Source: Linnemannia elongata (lineage: Eukaryota > Mortierellomycota > Mortierellomycetes > Mortierellales > Mortierellaceae). From it: a DNA stretch of 64,000 nt. Below are positions 12,368 to 25,282 of this stretch, one piece after another. The notes beneath the pieces are model-generated. The model saw only the letters and a list, made by a program, of their open reading frames with translations, ran no database searches and was not told where the DNA came from. Numbering within the stretch: the stretch's first letter is position 1; the number at the start of each line of letters is the position of its first letter. The stretch is from assembly GCA_036320915.1 (NCBI GenBank), contig JAXBDG010000010.1:744001-808000 (forward strand), read 5' to 3'. Made by a program: the position numbers and the translations under genes.

Positions 12368-12370
12368 TTT

Positions 12371-12403
<33 letters not shown>

Positions 12404-12410
12404 TTTCTTG
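12368..12410 (+). repeat. TTTC microsatellite in the transporter leader
   Basis: About eight consecutive TTTC units followed by two imperfect units, inside a long pyrimidine-rich stretch upstream of the amino acid transporter start codon. Confidence 0.85.
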
Positions 12411-12837
12411 TTTTTTCTTATCTTCGTTATTCCTTCCTTCACCTGTCCCTTCGTGCCCGCCCTCGATTTTTCACTCGTCCGTCCCTTCCTTCCTCAACAC
12501 TCACCCTTCGTTGACGATCACTCCTACCGCTGTTGCACACAGCCGTTTGCTTTACTTCAACTCCATTCCGCTCTCCCACTTCCTCTTGATTGCCTTATAC
12601 CCTTCTCCTTTCTGGCAATCAACTCGAAGCAAACCTCCTCTCATCCCTTCTTCGCACTACTTCTTCTCTCAACGTCTTGCTAGTTCACCCTTTCTCCTTT
12701 TGAAAAACATAACGATCCATCCTTTGGCTCATCACAGTCTTATATCCTTTCCGTACCTCTCGGACAAGTGAACAACACCCACTCCTCTCCTCTCTCTCTA
12801 TCTAATTCACAAACTCCATCGCCATAACGACAAAAAC

Positions 12838-14503
12838 ATGGCTCCAAATCGATCCAACTCGATGGACCGGCCGGGATCAGGCAACTGCTCGATCATGGAA
12901 GGTATATCGTCTTGTTCACGATGATTTTCCTCCTTTGCCCTTTTTTACCCCCCCTTTTCCTTCGCAAAAAGGGATTGTACAGATTCACTCATTGTTCACA
13001 CCCCTACACCTGCACCATTCACTTCTTTCTTTTGGAGTTGAATGGATGGCCCTTGGATGAGTAAAAAAAAAAAAGAGTTGCTCAACCAACAACTTTTGGT
13101 ACATATGAGCCATACTCAGAGGACATGGTGGTGAAGTGTTGTGTGACCAGTTTTATTTTGCATGGCGGGCCAATGGGGTTGCGTGCACATTGAATCATGG
13201 GTAGCCTATCCGTCTCAGGAACCAACCAACCATCGGCCAGCATTCCCACTAAATTCGCCATCATTTGTATGAATGCATAACATTCAAGCAGATACACAAC
13301 ACATGCTGCTGCTGCACGGATGAGCCATCGTCATACACAAATCTCGCCATCGCTCCCTCCCTCCCTTTCCTTACTAAGGCGCAGCCACTCTGTCACCGCA
13401 CACGCCTTTCTTTAGTCCATTTTATCTACTCTCTTCCTCTTTATCCTCGTTGACTCTCTTAGCCGGTGTTGCTTCGTTCGATACTTAATTTGTTAACGAT
13501 ACAGCAACACACACATTCTCACGCTTGAGAGAGGGAATGGTGCAATCGCACCTTTTCGATGCGTAGTTGGTAGGCTAACTAACCCCAAACCCCAACTCAT
13601 TTTGTTTCACCTCTCGGCGATAGTGTCCTTCAATATTCTCAATTGCACGGTCGGCTCAGGGATTCTTGCCCTGTCGTTCGCGATCAAGTAAGTCCCCTAA
13701 TTTTTTTCTTATTGCTCTACAAGAGTTGACTAGGAAGGAAAAAAAGGGCTGATGCGTCTTCAAGTAAAGAAAAGAGGATAAAGTAGAGAGACAACGAAGG
13801 ACGAGGGAGAAAAGTAGAGAGAGAGTGAAACGAGATTGAAGGATTTATGGTTTTTGCCATAATACCGAGATTATGATGTACGATTGCAGAGGAGTTCACC
13901 CTCATGTTGGGATAGTGCATGCATTCGCATAGATTTTTGCTTTCTCTACCCTTCGTCTATACAAAAACAACAACTGCATCTAACTACCATCGCATCTTTT
14001 CGTTGAAACAAAATAGAGAGAGTGGGTTCGGATTGGGCATTGTGCTCTCAATCGCAGTGGCGATCTTGACCTGGCTCGCACTCTACATCCTGATCATCTC
14101 TGGAAAAAAGATCAATGTCTACAAGTACGCGATTCTATGCGAGGCGACAATGGGCAGTTTTGGATTCTATCTGCTCAACAGTGTCATCTTCTTCCAGTCT
14201 GCGGGAGCTTGTATCACCTACATGATCGTTGTTGGTGATACTATTCCTATTATTCTTGATATCCTGGGCTTTGAGATCTCGAGACGATGGGTCATCCTTG
14301 TCTCCTCGCTACTCTTTGTAAGTTTGATGATCCCCTTTACTGCTTTTTTTTGTGCACAGATGCTATCTTCAGAGAGTTCCTGTTGGTGTTGGCGTGGGAG
14401 TAGGATCTGGACTGCATAAGAAACAACTCGTCGCATACGCATGCGCGTGCAAATATGCACAATAGCCATCATCTAACATATCCCATTCCCTTCCTTGTGA
14501 CAC

Positions 14504-14542
<39 letters not shown>

Positions 14543-16002
14543 TAGATCCTCCCATTGCTATTTTATAGATCGATCGGATCTTTGGCAAAGGTATCAATGA
14601 TCTCGGTCATGACCCTTCCCCCAATCCTGTTCGCCGTCGCTGTTCGAGGCATGTACTATGCCCCCGAACACAAGCGGTCTTACGACTTTGTCGGTAACAA
14701 TGTCTTCCCCGCCATCGGCGTCATGGCCTTTGCCATGCTCTCCACCCAGGTACGAATTCCGGATCTTATCCGACCCATTGCCATCTTACGAGCGAGATCA
14801 TCAGCATGGACGAGCAAAAAGATGGACTGACCTTTTTTTATCTTTGTTCTTGGTTATTATTGATAGACGGCATTCTTGAATTTTACGACGATGGCACAGC
14901 CGACACGCAAGGCATGGGGTCAGGCGACAGGAATTGCAGTCTCGCTCTCGTGGTTGATCTCGTTTGTGTTTGCCATCATTGGATTCATGTCCTTTGGCGA
15001 GGACGTTAAGCCCAACATCTTCAACTCTTTTCCCCAAACTGATGGGCTTATCAACTTTGGACGCTGTCTCTTGGGTTTCTCCATGTTCTTGACCTTCCCC
15101 CAGGCCGTAAGTCATTTTTTTTTTTTTTTTTTACTTCGCGATTTTTTTTAAATACTTCCGAGCTGACTGAAACGGCTTAAAGATAACGTTCTAACGGTAT
15201 GTATTATCATGCGCTCTTGTGGTAATAGTTCTACCCGGCACGCGCAGCATTGCACAAAGTCCTAGGCCACGAAGACAACCACATCATCCCGACCGACAAT
15301 GAACACTTCTACACCACCCTCGCACTCTTCTTCCCCATCCTTGTCTGCGGCGTCTTTATTGCGGACCTCGGACTTCTCTACCAGTTGATTGGAGGATTCT
15401 GCTCGACTTTTCTCGCATACATTATCCCTGGCGCGTGCTACTTCTTGATCTTTTGGAGGAAGGATCCTTCAAGCTTGCGGAGGCTTTCGAAGCTCCCTTC
15501 GAGTGATTCGTTGGAGAGTGACGCTGGTAGTAGCAGTGCTGGTGCTGGAGAGCATGGACGCGAGTCGCGGTATGAGGATGATGATGTCGACTCGTTGGAG
15601 AACGTTGAGGATGGAGACTATGACGACGACGACGAGGAAGAAGAAAGGATCCTGAAGCAAAAGTTTAAAAATGATAAAAAGTCAGAACTCGGTTTGGAAG
15701 AGGAAGGACGTCCTCTCCGTCAACATCGTCCTACACTCACAAACGACAGCGCCACAGCTTCAACACCCATCCTGAGCCGGCACCAACTCCATTACGGGTC
15801 CACTGGTGGGTCTGAATCTTCCTCGTCCTCCAATCTCCAAAGTACCAACTACTCGACCATCAGTAGGAGGAGGGAAAGTCCGGGTGAACGCAAGACAGAG
15901 TTGTGGTTGGATGTTGGAGCGGGGATCTTGTTGGTGTTTGGGGTGTTTGTGATGATCATCTCGACTACCTTGACCCTCAAGAGGATGGCTGGCTATATTT
16001 GA
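12838..16002 (+). CDS. AAAP-family (AVT-type) amino acid transporter
   Basis: Six exons join in phase: 12838-12901, 13624-13687, 14017-14317, 14546-14749, 14867-15106, 15229-16002, giving 548 aa. Residues about 22-43 hold the family signature FNILNCTVGSGILALSFA, the first transmembrane helix that binds substrate in amino acid/auxin permeases (AAAP). About ten or eleven hydrophobic helices follow, including TAFLNFTTM at the exon 4/5 join and FYPARAALHKVL at the exon 5/6 join. A soluble, acidic, Ser-rich insert of about 150 residues (DDDDEEEERILKQ) precedes the last helix. Yeast Avt proteins move neutral amino acids across the vacuolar membrane, and animal SLC38 proteins are relatives. The closest match is probably the Avt5/6/7-SLC38 branch, exporting from vacuoles, but substrate and direction cannot be read here. 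Intron 3 carries a 35-nt A-run next to its acceptor. Confidence 0.9.
14505..14539 (+). repeat. A-homopolymer (35 nt) in transporter intron 3
   Basis: Uninterrupted run of A that ends six bases before the splice acceptor TTGTAG at 14540-14545. Confidence 0.9.
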
Positions 16003-16234
16003 AAGCCCTGCCCCCTTTGTACTATTTCTTTCTTTTCGTGATATTCCCTTGTAGTCTTTAGTGTACATATTTATTTCTCGATACCGAATACCAAAGCATG
16101 GCTTTTGAGAGCAATTGCCTGGAAAACAAAACATATGCGGACCAAAAAAAAATCGTTTCGATAATTGTGGTAAGAAAAACACTTTATGTTTGAGAAAGGA
16201 CTTTTGGATGTAATAAAGAAAGAGGAGGAGTTTT

Positions 16235-19200
16235 TTACTCCTCAGAGGCAGCGTTGTACCCAGTAGAGGCCAAGTTAGCCTCCAACTGCTTCAAGATAAT
16301 AGGATAAACATCCTGGTAAGCCTTGTCGCCCACAATACAATCCAAATGACCATACCCGGGGATGACCTCGCGTCTGTAAATGCTCTTGTAGTCATAGGTC
16401 ATGTTGGTCATAGGCAAGTTGGTGTTTCTCAACTCCTCAATCGTCTTCAAAGTCGCCTCGGGAATGAAAACTTGGTTCTTGGCACCATGGATCAGCAACA
16501 CAGGAACATTCTCCAACCGCTTCAAGTGCTCAGGGGTGCTCAGATCCTGACCCTCAACATTGGTAAGAGTCTGCTTCTTGGCCCAGCCCATGACGAGGGT
16601 CTTGAGAGACTCCATGTTGATGGATCCAAGGATCTCTTCGAGGTTGTCGTGCATGTTCTTGGAGAGCTTGTCGTGTTCCCAGAGGAGACCGAAACAGAAG
16701 GAAGCTCGGTGACAAACAGCGTTATTGCAGTACTCCTGGACGGGCATGGGCATGAACCGGAGGGCGTTATCGATGGTCCGGTCGAGGAGGGTGACCTTCT
16801 TGGGCGTGTTGAGGCCATGGGTGTCCTTTTGTTCCTCCAACGACGCCGAGGGAGAGTGGGTAACACAATCAAACTCGTCCTGGCCAAGGACCTTCTCAAA
16901 GAGAGGGACCAACTGAAGAGACTGCTTGATGCGATCGGCGGTCGAGTTGATAGGGCGGTTAGCGACTTGGGATGAGACGATAGCTCCAACACCGTTAATA
17001 TCGCCGTTCAAGAGACCAGCCCAGAGGGTGAGGGATCCGACACAGTGAGCAACGACCTGGATGTTCTTGACTCCGGTCTCCTTGAGAATGATTTTGATTG
17101 CGGCGGCATGGTCGTGGGCTCCACCATAGATGTTAGATTGACGACGGTGGTCCTCGACGAGGATTGAGCAGCGCCAGTCGGACAGCCAGACGTCGTAGTC
17201 GTGGGCGAGGAGGTAGTCGCACAGGTTGTGGGGGATCAATTCTGTCGAGAAGATTTCTGAGCTGACTGATGCACCGTGCAACTACAAATCGAATCAGGAG
17301 AAACCAGTCAAAAAAAAATTAATATCTCTGAAACCATCGCTAATTAATGCCAGATAATATGTAAAAAAAAAAATTAACTTACCAGGAGGACGGGTCCCTT
17401 CTTGCCCTTGTAACGGGTCAAACGGGTCTTGAAGCCATCGGAGGAGAGGACATCAAAGACAGTCTTCTGGGGACGCTGACGAGGGTACGCCTTGCGCTTG
17501 TGCGAGTCCTCAGGGTACTTGAGCTCGTTCAAGAAGGGCAAGTAAGTCTTCACCGTTGCGCTGATTGTCGACACGCCAAACTCCTTGATCGCCTTGATGT
17601 TTGCCGTCAAGCTGTTGCTGTCACCCTATTTTGTTTGTTAGATAATAAATAAATATTCAGTTGAAACCGAATTAGTCAACAAGTCCTCTTGCTTGGGAAA
17701 AGGGAAGGTACAATACAACTCAATGTGGTTAATAGAATAAAGACATACGCGAAGCGAAGAGATTTGGGTGAAAAAGTCGTCGTCGTGCTCTCCAAGCTTG
17801 CCGCGTCCAAAGACGGTCTCGACACCGTTCTCAATCTTGAAAACAGTAACCAGAATCTTGGAAGGCTTGATCCAGCCCTCGAGGACATGGCCCGAAGTGA
17901 TAGGCTTGCGACCCTCGAATCGGTAGCGCTCACCCGAGGTGCAATGAAGAATCATCTTGTAAAGGATCGCACACTCATCCGCAGGGTCATCCTCGGTTCC
18001 GGTGAAAACGGTAAAGACACCGCTCTCGATCATCATGGGCTCGTCCGACAAGGCGCGGCACGAGACGGTTCCGACAATCCTGGCGCGGTGATCAGTACGC
18101 TTCAAGAACTCGTCGACGGGACCAGTCGAGAGAGTCAGGGTGACGTTCATGGTCGAGCCCGAGGAACGAGCCTGGTTATCAGCTGTCTCAAAATCCTCGG
18201 TCAAAATGACGGTCGAGAGATGGCCCTTCAACAACTCTGTGAAGGAAACACTGGGTTTCTTCTTGGCCTCGGCAGCGGCCTTCTTGATCTCAGCCCTGTT
18301 AGGCTTGTCGGATGAGCTCTTGTTACCACCCCAGGACGAGAAGACAGAGGGCAAGACCCTGTTGGGAGTCGCCTCATCCTCGTCCGAGGAGCTGTCACTG
18401 CTGCTGCTACTGTTGCCAGCCAAGGGCTCTGCAACAATCAAGCCACGGACATCTGCGTCAATGTCAGCAACCTCGTTGAGGGAAGCCTTCTTGAGTGACT
18501 GAGCCAACGCGTACGCCACAGGATTGGCCTCTGCCTCGTTGTAGGCAATAGGGAACTGAGGGGTCTTGAAGTCAAGGGGGACCAAGGTGGGGGCGTACTT
18601 GATGGTCAAACCGTGGTCGCGAGCCAAGAGGGCACAGGCACGCTCGGCAAGGGCAGAGATGGTCAAGAAGGGGTTGACACCCAACGACATGGGCATAACA
18701 GCACCATCCATGACATAAATTCCCTCATAGACTTCCTCGCCCTGACCAGTGAAGAGCTGACCCTTGTGGTTGATAGCACCCTCGGCTCCATTGCGTCCGA
18801 AACTGGCGCCACCGATGGGGTGAACAGTAACAACAGCCTCATCCATCGCAGCAGTCAAGGGGTCACGAACATAAGTGCCCCGAACAGCCTCAGCCAGAGG
18901 CTCTAAGAGCGCATCCAAGCGCGAGAAGTCACGGCTGGATCCAACGCCAGGCCAGTCAATACGGATACGATCATCCCTCAATGCCAACTCTCCACGAGCG
19001 TCGTCATGCGACATCACCAAGAAGGTCTGGGTGTTGGCCATTGCGCCGCGGTAGACACCAGCAACATACGATGACAGCTCACGGGCGTTCCTGTGAATCT
19101 TTTCTTGGAAGCTAAGGTTTTCGGCCGTCTTGAGCGACTTACTGGAGTGGTCGCTCATGACCTGGTAAATTGTGCGGAGGAACAAGGCAGCCTGGGAGGG

Positions 19201-20830
19201 GATCGCTCCTTCCTCGACAACGTAGCCGTCCATGACATTAGGGGTATTGCGGTAGTCGATCAAGCCGGTGATGACTGGACCAACACCATGTTTAAAATCC
19301 TTGGGGTCCTCGTCTCCCATCGAGACTCCGTTCACCAATGTCTCGCCGTTGTATGAGAATGCGAGGAACTACATTGCATATAGGAGCATAGAGAAGAATG
19401 GGAGAATGTTAAGAGTCCGTCTGTGTGTTTCTCGATCGGTGGTCATAATCACATGCGGACAATGCAGATAATGCGAGAGCAATATTTTTCTCTAGTGGGT
19501 TGGGGGCGCAAAGACCCTTCCATTCCCTTTCCTCCAGCCATGCATACGCGACCCATGTTCTTTTTCTTTGGTTCAAAATAACCCCAGGAACAATATAAGG
19601 AGAACTCCATGACATTTTTTTTTCCCACAGTGAGAACGCATTTTGTCACTTACATCGCCGTTTCCACTGAAATGCTTGCCCAACTGGTCAGAGGTCTTGA
19701 GTCCACACTTGGCCGAACGCAACAAGATCTCGGTCGTGCCCAAAGCACCAGCACCCAAGACAACAATGTCGGCGGTGATAAACATGGGCGCAATGTTGGC
19801 ACCGTGTTCATGCAAGAAAACGGCACGGCTGTCATCCTGCCACTCAAAGTAGACCACGTAGGGTCCGGGTTGGTGGGATCCCTTCTTGGCCTTCTCGACG
19901 CGAACAACATTGCAGCAAGTATAGATCTCGGCGCCGTGGTTCCAGGCGTCGGGGATGTAGTTGAGGAGGGTGGTGTTTTTGCTCCAGTCATTGATTCCTG
20001 TGGTATCGTTGCCGGTGAGGGTACTGGCCTTTTGGTGGACTCCTGCGGGGTTGAGGGCGTCCTTGAAGTGGACGGTGATAGGTGGACGGACAAATTTGTC
20101 GTGGGCACCTGCACCCTTGGCCTGGGCCTCGAGGGTGGCGAGTTTGGGGAGGACGGGCCAGTCCTCGGGGTAAGGGGTGGGTTGGAGCATGTCGATGGCG
20201 TGCTGGAAGGATTGCTCGAGAAGTTCCTTGTCCTGGGTGATCTCCTCGGGCCAGGCCTTGTCGTTCCAGAGACGGGGGTCTGGCCTTAAGGCCGTGTTGG
20301 CATTCAACAGCGATGTTCCTCCCAAGCTAGGTGAGTTATCGTGTTAAAGAGACATGGTAGAAGTGTCAATTCTAATGGTCTTGCTTTTTTGATGGCAAAA
20401 ACAAGAAAGCAAAACGAGCAACGCTGACTGGCTATGTCTCATTCAAACCAATCAAGCAACCGCCTGGGTATTTTTACTCTCATTGTCCCTGAGAATAAGA
20501 ACAAAGAAACAGAACTTACCCGCAAGCAACAAAGGCCCACTGGTCCTTATTCTTATGGATCTCATAAAGACCCGTCCGCTTGCCCTCATGGCCATGCTCG
20601 CCATTGAACTGGACCTCCGTCGCCGCATCCAAGGTATCCTCGGGGTACTCGCCAGGCCATCGCTCCTCGCCTCTCTCAAGGATGCAGACGCGCTTGCCCA
20701 TACGGGCCAGACGAGAGGCTGCAATCGCTGCTCCGTATCCTGAACCAACCACAATCGCATCGTAGTGTGACTTGAGCTTTGTCAAGGGAGAGCTCAGGCG
20801 GGGGAGACGGTTCTTGTCCTTGTGGCCCAT
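16235..20830 (-). CDS. GMC oxidoreductase (cholesterol-oxidase-like) fused to alpha/beta hydrolase
   Basis: Five minus-strand exons (20830-20520, 20326-19654, 19368-17749, 17625-17383, 17281-16235) join in frame and encode 1297 aa. The N-terminus has the FAD-binding dinucleotide fold (IVVGSGYGAAIAASRL, about residues 25-45), then GLGGTSLLNANT. The oxidase active site is HPIGGASFG followed by VMDGAVMPMSLGVNPFLTI, the His/Asn arrangement of cholesterol oxidases. A beta-rich module (about 690-865) links to an alpha/beta hydrolase (about 870-1297) with oxyanion-loop LHGAS, nucleophile elbow VAHCVGS and catalytic-His region PGYGHLD. The nucleophile position is Cys, not Ser, and the acid site reads GAKNQVF. 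This architecture is known from large bacterial GMC/hydrolase proteins. The likely role is oxidation of a sterol or other lipid alcohol plus acyl-ester chemistry. No signal peptide or C-terminal peroxisome signal is visible. The substrate is unknown. Confidence 0.85.
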
Positions 20831-21871
20831 GGTGGTTTAATGGGTTGGTGTAATGTGAAAAAAAAAGAAAGAAAAAAGGAGAGAGGTGTTACAGGAGGGG
20901 AATGAGACAACTAGAAAGAAGAGGAGCAAGAAACTAGGAGATGGTGAAGAGGGAAAAAAGAGAACGGGATGAGGAATGAAAGAGAGAAAGATGTAAAAGG
21001 ATGAAAAGAATGAGAAAGAAAAGAAGAAAAAGTTAAACAAGAGGGGAGGGGTGTACCTTTTTGTTAGTGTTGCAAGGTTGAGTTTTTTTAGTTGTCTAGA
21101 AAAACAGCGAACGAACGGGAGGAGCGGAGCAAACCATCAACATCCAGACACTTCCACCCAGAAATAACATTTGGACTGGACAAAGCCCAAAAGAGAAAAA
21201 AAAGAACGAACATACCGGCTTGCTTTTTTGCTCACGTAAACCATGATGGTGTGCGCACGTTGTTTACACCTTAGGATACACAGGGAAAGGAAGGAGACGG
21301 GCCACTTTCTGGTTCAGCCCCGACTCTCTTTTCCTTTCGCACCCTTGCGGTCAATGGCTCTCTTTTTTCTTACTTCCTTCCATTCATGCATCGAAACAAG
21401 GTCAAGCAATGCATACCATGCGCCGTTTTGGTATTGTTATAGTTTGACTTTTGTAATGGGAAGAACGAGGACATCGACATGGTACATCGGGCAAAATGTC
21501 ATTCTCCCGAGGAGAAATTAATGACGAGAACTGTCTGGACAAACCCAAGCGGTACGAAACCGCAAAAGCAAATGTTGACGGGCGGTTCGCATGTGAACAA
21601 ACAGCAATACAGTCGAGTGATCCCCATTCGTTCTCGGCTGTTACCCAACACCACCCAGTCAAAGCAGGCAGTGCAGTGCACAGGCATCTGCGCTCAACAG
21701 CCTCCTCCTACCGCCGTCATTTCCAATTAAGTTGCCTAGACCAATGGCCACCAAGGTGAGATGTGAGAAGAGGTATTTTATCAAGTGAGCAGTACTACTA
21801 CATACATCTTCTAGTTTCCTTTCTCATGAATGCAAAATGCGACGGGATAAGGTAAGGGTAAGAGAACTAAG
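20831..21871. other. 1-kb intergenic region with CT-rich leader of the GMC fusion
   Basis: Bases 20860-21050 are nearly all purine on the plus strand, so they are a pyrimidine-rich leader for the minus-strand gene that starts at 20830. The remainder to 21871 holds the 3' flank of the MscS gene. The open frames between 21092 and 21759 overlap in several frames with no domain and no splice support. No gene is supported. Confidence 0.5.
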
Positions 21872-24684
21872 TTACTCGCCCTGAGGGCGGTTAATGGTTT
21901 TTCGCTTGTAGAGACGAGCAACCTCATCAGGAGAATAATCCTTCATGGGAGAGTTAGAGCCAAGGGTGTCGTGGTCGACAAGGTCCGCCGCTGAATCGTG
22001 CATCTCGTGACGCACAACCTCCAAGCGCTGAGGCAAGGCGTAGTACTTGATGCCAATGTCCTCCACTGCTTCCTTCAACGCAAAGTTGAACTATTTAGAC
22101 GAAAAAACAACAACAAGGAGTCAGTAATCGGAGGTAACCAAAACAAAACAGCCAGCCGGCAGTAATCCAATGAACTCTTTGCTTTTGTTTTTGTCCTTGA
22201 ATCTCTTCTTGTTTACCTTGGTTCTGCGGGCCCAGCGACGACCCGAATCTTGCCAGTTGCCCTTGTGCTCGATGACCATGCTGATCTTCAGCTTGACGTC
22301 CATCTCTTGAATCTGGATCTCCATATCGGGCAAGAACTCCTTGCTCTCCTTCGCCAAAAAGTCGCGCATCCTCGCACGGAGCTCCAATATCTTACTCTGC
22401 GGCGTGTAACAGTCGACATTGAGAACTACCATAGACACAGCAAAAATATTAAACAAGGTCAATATGTTATCTAAAAGCGACAGTGGAACGCGAACAACGG
22501 GCAGAACGGATAACTTACCAATCTTCTCGGACATATTGGGTGAGCGACGGACGTTATGGATGGGTTTCTGACTGAGGACGTTGTTGGGATAGTACATGCG
22601 TTTTCCGTCCCAGGTAACAAACATGGTGCTGTTGAGGCCCACTTCACGGACAAACATGTCGGTACCGTCAATGTTGCACAAATCACCCGAGTCATAAGGG
22701 TGCTATATGCGAGAACAAAACAGAAAAAATTAAAAATTTAGTAGGCATGAATTACGCGAGTTGTCAATCATCCATACTTCGGCACACTACAGACACGTAC
22801 GGTGATGAACAAGAAAACAATATTCTCGAAGAGGGTCTTGAGCGAGTTTCCAAAGACGAAGCTGAGGGCGACGAGGAAGGAACCGATGGAGAGCATGTTC
22901 TGGACGACACTGGTGCCAAAGATCGATAGGATGATCAACAGCCAGACCACAGTGACAATAGTCAAAAAGATAATGTCCAGCTTGCCGACAGCCTGCGAAA
23001 GATCCCTCAGGGATGTGTGCAGATCCTTGCGCTCCTTGTAGACGTAAAAGATCTTCTCCTTCATTTCCCGCTTCGAGATATCACCGTTGCCGTCCTTGTC
23101 GAAAATCGCAAACGCCTTCTGAGAAGCCTCCTCGGTGTCAAAATAGGGGTAAAAGTCCTGAACCACCAGCTCGTCGCCGTTACCCTGCAAGTTATAGAAG
23201 AGTGTCTTGGCAAGTCGCTTGGCGTTGTCGGTCGAGTTGATGTCCTTGGCGGGTGTGCTGTCAGCCATGGCAATTCCGTGAAGAGTTCGGTTGATGCCCT
23301 TGAAGATGTCGTTGGGTTTGGCGCCCTTGCTGTCACGTTGATTTTTGCGCTGCTGAGGGGCAATTCCCATCGATGAGCGGCCTGGGTGCTCCGTTGGGGT
23401 ACCGAGGGGCGTGGTGTTAATAGAGGAAGGTTCGGTCAGGTGGATGGTATCGCCATTGCTGTTGTCAAGACTGTGAGAGCGAGAAGCTTGGCGTGAGCGA
23501 TATCCTGCACCAAAGGCCATGGCAAAGTCTCCGTTCTCGGCGGTGCTATTTCTGCTGTGGGTAGGTCGGATCTTCTTGCTGATCTTCTTGGATGTTCCCA
23601 GGCGGTCAAGAACCTGAAGCGCGTACTTGTTTTCCTTGATACGGTCAGCATAGGCAGTCTGGTGGAAATTTTTCGAGATGATCTGAAGAAGGACCTTCTC
23701 GACAAAGATTAGGCCGAAACCAGCGACGAAGGCGCACAGGACCTTGATGAGAACGGGCTGCCAACTCGCCTTCTGCTTGATGATAGGATGGATGATGGTG
23801 GAGAGGATAGCAAAGGAGCCGGTAGCCCAGCAGGAAGCAAAGAGCCACTTGAGGTATTTCTTAGTGGCGACAAAGATCAACAGGCGCGACTTGACGGTCT
23901 CGAGTCTGTTGCTGGCGACAAGGGACGTCAGACGAACAATGACAACAGGGATGATGTCAACGCCCCAATTGGTGACACAGACGACGCACCACATAACTGC
24001 CAACCATGTAAAGACGAGCACAATGGTGTCTCTGCGGATCTTCTCCATTACATATTGGTCCATGGCGGCTGAACCGTCGGGCTCATCGGGCTTGTCGACG
24101 ACCTTCAAGAATATCCTAGTTAAGATGGCAGGTAGTGCGACAATTGGCGCAACGAGCAGCATGAGGATGAGCATGCGCAAGAAGGGGGAGAGACGTCTCC
24201 ACTTCGATCGTGTCCTGTCCTTCTTTCGATTCCGGACCTGGCCATTGTCATCAATGTTGATATCCTCGTCCCAGTCAAAGTCCGACTCGTCGCTGTTCAT
24301 GGCCTGTCTGGGCGGCGTAAAGTCCCTCTCGATGGCCTCGTCTTGCTTGAGAATCCGCTCGATCTCGATCATGGTCGACTTTGGGTGACTGGAAGCGGTC
24401 GAGTAGCTCCTGTTGCGGGTATCTTGGTTAGGAGTATGTCCGTTCTTGTTGCTGGTGGGACTACTGTTGTTGCTGCTGCTGAAGGGGTTGATTAAGGAGG
24501 GACGAGTGGGTGTGGGTGTGGAGTAAGGGTGGAGTTGTGCGGGATAGATGGGTTCTTCTGCTGGAGGGAATGTCATCGGAGGGCCTCCTGAGGGGTCGTT
24601 GGGTGTGCTCGGCGTGAATGTCATGGTCAATGGGATGTCTAGAGTAGAAGGTCGTTGGCTGTTAGCACGAGCGGATTTCCCCAT
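21872..24684 (-). CDS. MscS-type mechanosensitive ion channel with EF-hand (Msy1/Msy2-like)
   Basis: Four minus-strand exons (24684-22801, 22702-22519, 22425-22217, 22090-21872) give 831 aa. Residues 1-165 are a Ser/Pro/Asn-rich cytosolic tail, then a dibasic stretch (RNRKKDRTRSKWRR) before the first of four hydrophobic helices (about 170-340). A canonical EF-hand loop (DKDGNGDISKRE) lies near residues 525-537. The pore-lining helix follows (about 570-628, SIGSFLVALSFVFGNSLK), then the start of the MscS beta domain (HPYDSGDL) at the exon 1/2 join. This architecture matches fission yeast Msy1/Msy2 and Aspergillus MscS homologues, which sit in the ER or nuclear membrane and limit calcium release on hypo-osmotic swelling. 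The C-terminal beta domain ends RKTINRPQGE. Opening is probably modulated by Ca2+ through the EF-hand; this is an inference from the family. Confidence 0.92.
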
Positions 24685-25282
24685 GGTTTTTCGAATTTAA
24701 TTTGACCGCACAAGGAAAAAATAAGCGCTATGAAGGGCAGGGAGGTAATGCAGTAAAGTTGTGGAGAAGGATGTATGTTGGTGGTACAGAGCGATGTGAG
24801 GTATACAGAGTGATAGTCAAGTTGCAGTTGCAGATGTAGATGAGATAGTCAATCCTCTTCTCGTCAGAGACTCCATTCAAAAATATGCTGACCAGGACAG
24901 GAGTGAAGAAAGTGCGTGTATAAACACTCTTGATGGAAAGGGAAGCAACAAAAAAAAAAAAAAAAAGAATGACAAGAGAGGAAGAAGACGAGGTAAAAAC
25001 AGACAGCGAATCGAAACTGAGCGGGATTGAAAGGAGGGGGAGGAAGGAGAGGAAGGTAAAAGAAACAAAACGGCCAGTGGAGTGTCCAGTAAGGTACAAT
25101 GGGGATAATGTATGACTGGGGCAAGCGCCCAAGTGCTGACGATCCAGTGCACACTCGAATCAATAAAAGTAGATGTCCATTCATGCATTCTCCGTTTTCG
25201 TTGTTTGTTGGAGTGCTCCTCAGGAGGAATTTGAAAAATAGAGAAGTATACACGGGTGTAACCTGTTCTAACATGCGAAGGG

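Larger units (their letters stand above)
9145..12837. other. 3.7-kb gene-poor region with decayed duplication, hairpin and TTTC repeat
   Basis: This region separates the PD-(D/E)XK-like gene from the divergently oriented transporter gene. It holds a diverged direct duplication (9521-9720 and 9846-10040), a 13-bp-stem hairpin (10136-10175) and a TTTC microsatellite (about 12368-12410) inside a long CT-rich leader (12160-12830) ahead of the transporter ATG. Open frames such as 9266-9967, 10555-10770 and 12156-12683 have no recognisable domain and are explained by the duplication or by pyrimidine bias. No gene is supported. Confidence 0.55.

Noticed and set aside
12156..12683. 175-codon and overlapping 172-codon open frames
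   Set aside because: They are translated CT-rich leader with a TTTC microsatellite, open in several frames because the sequence lacks purines.
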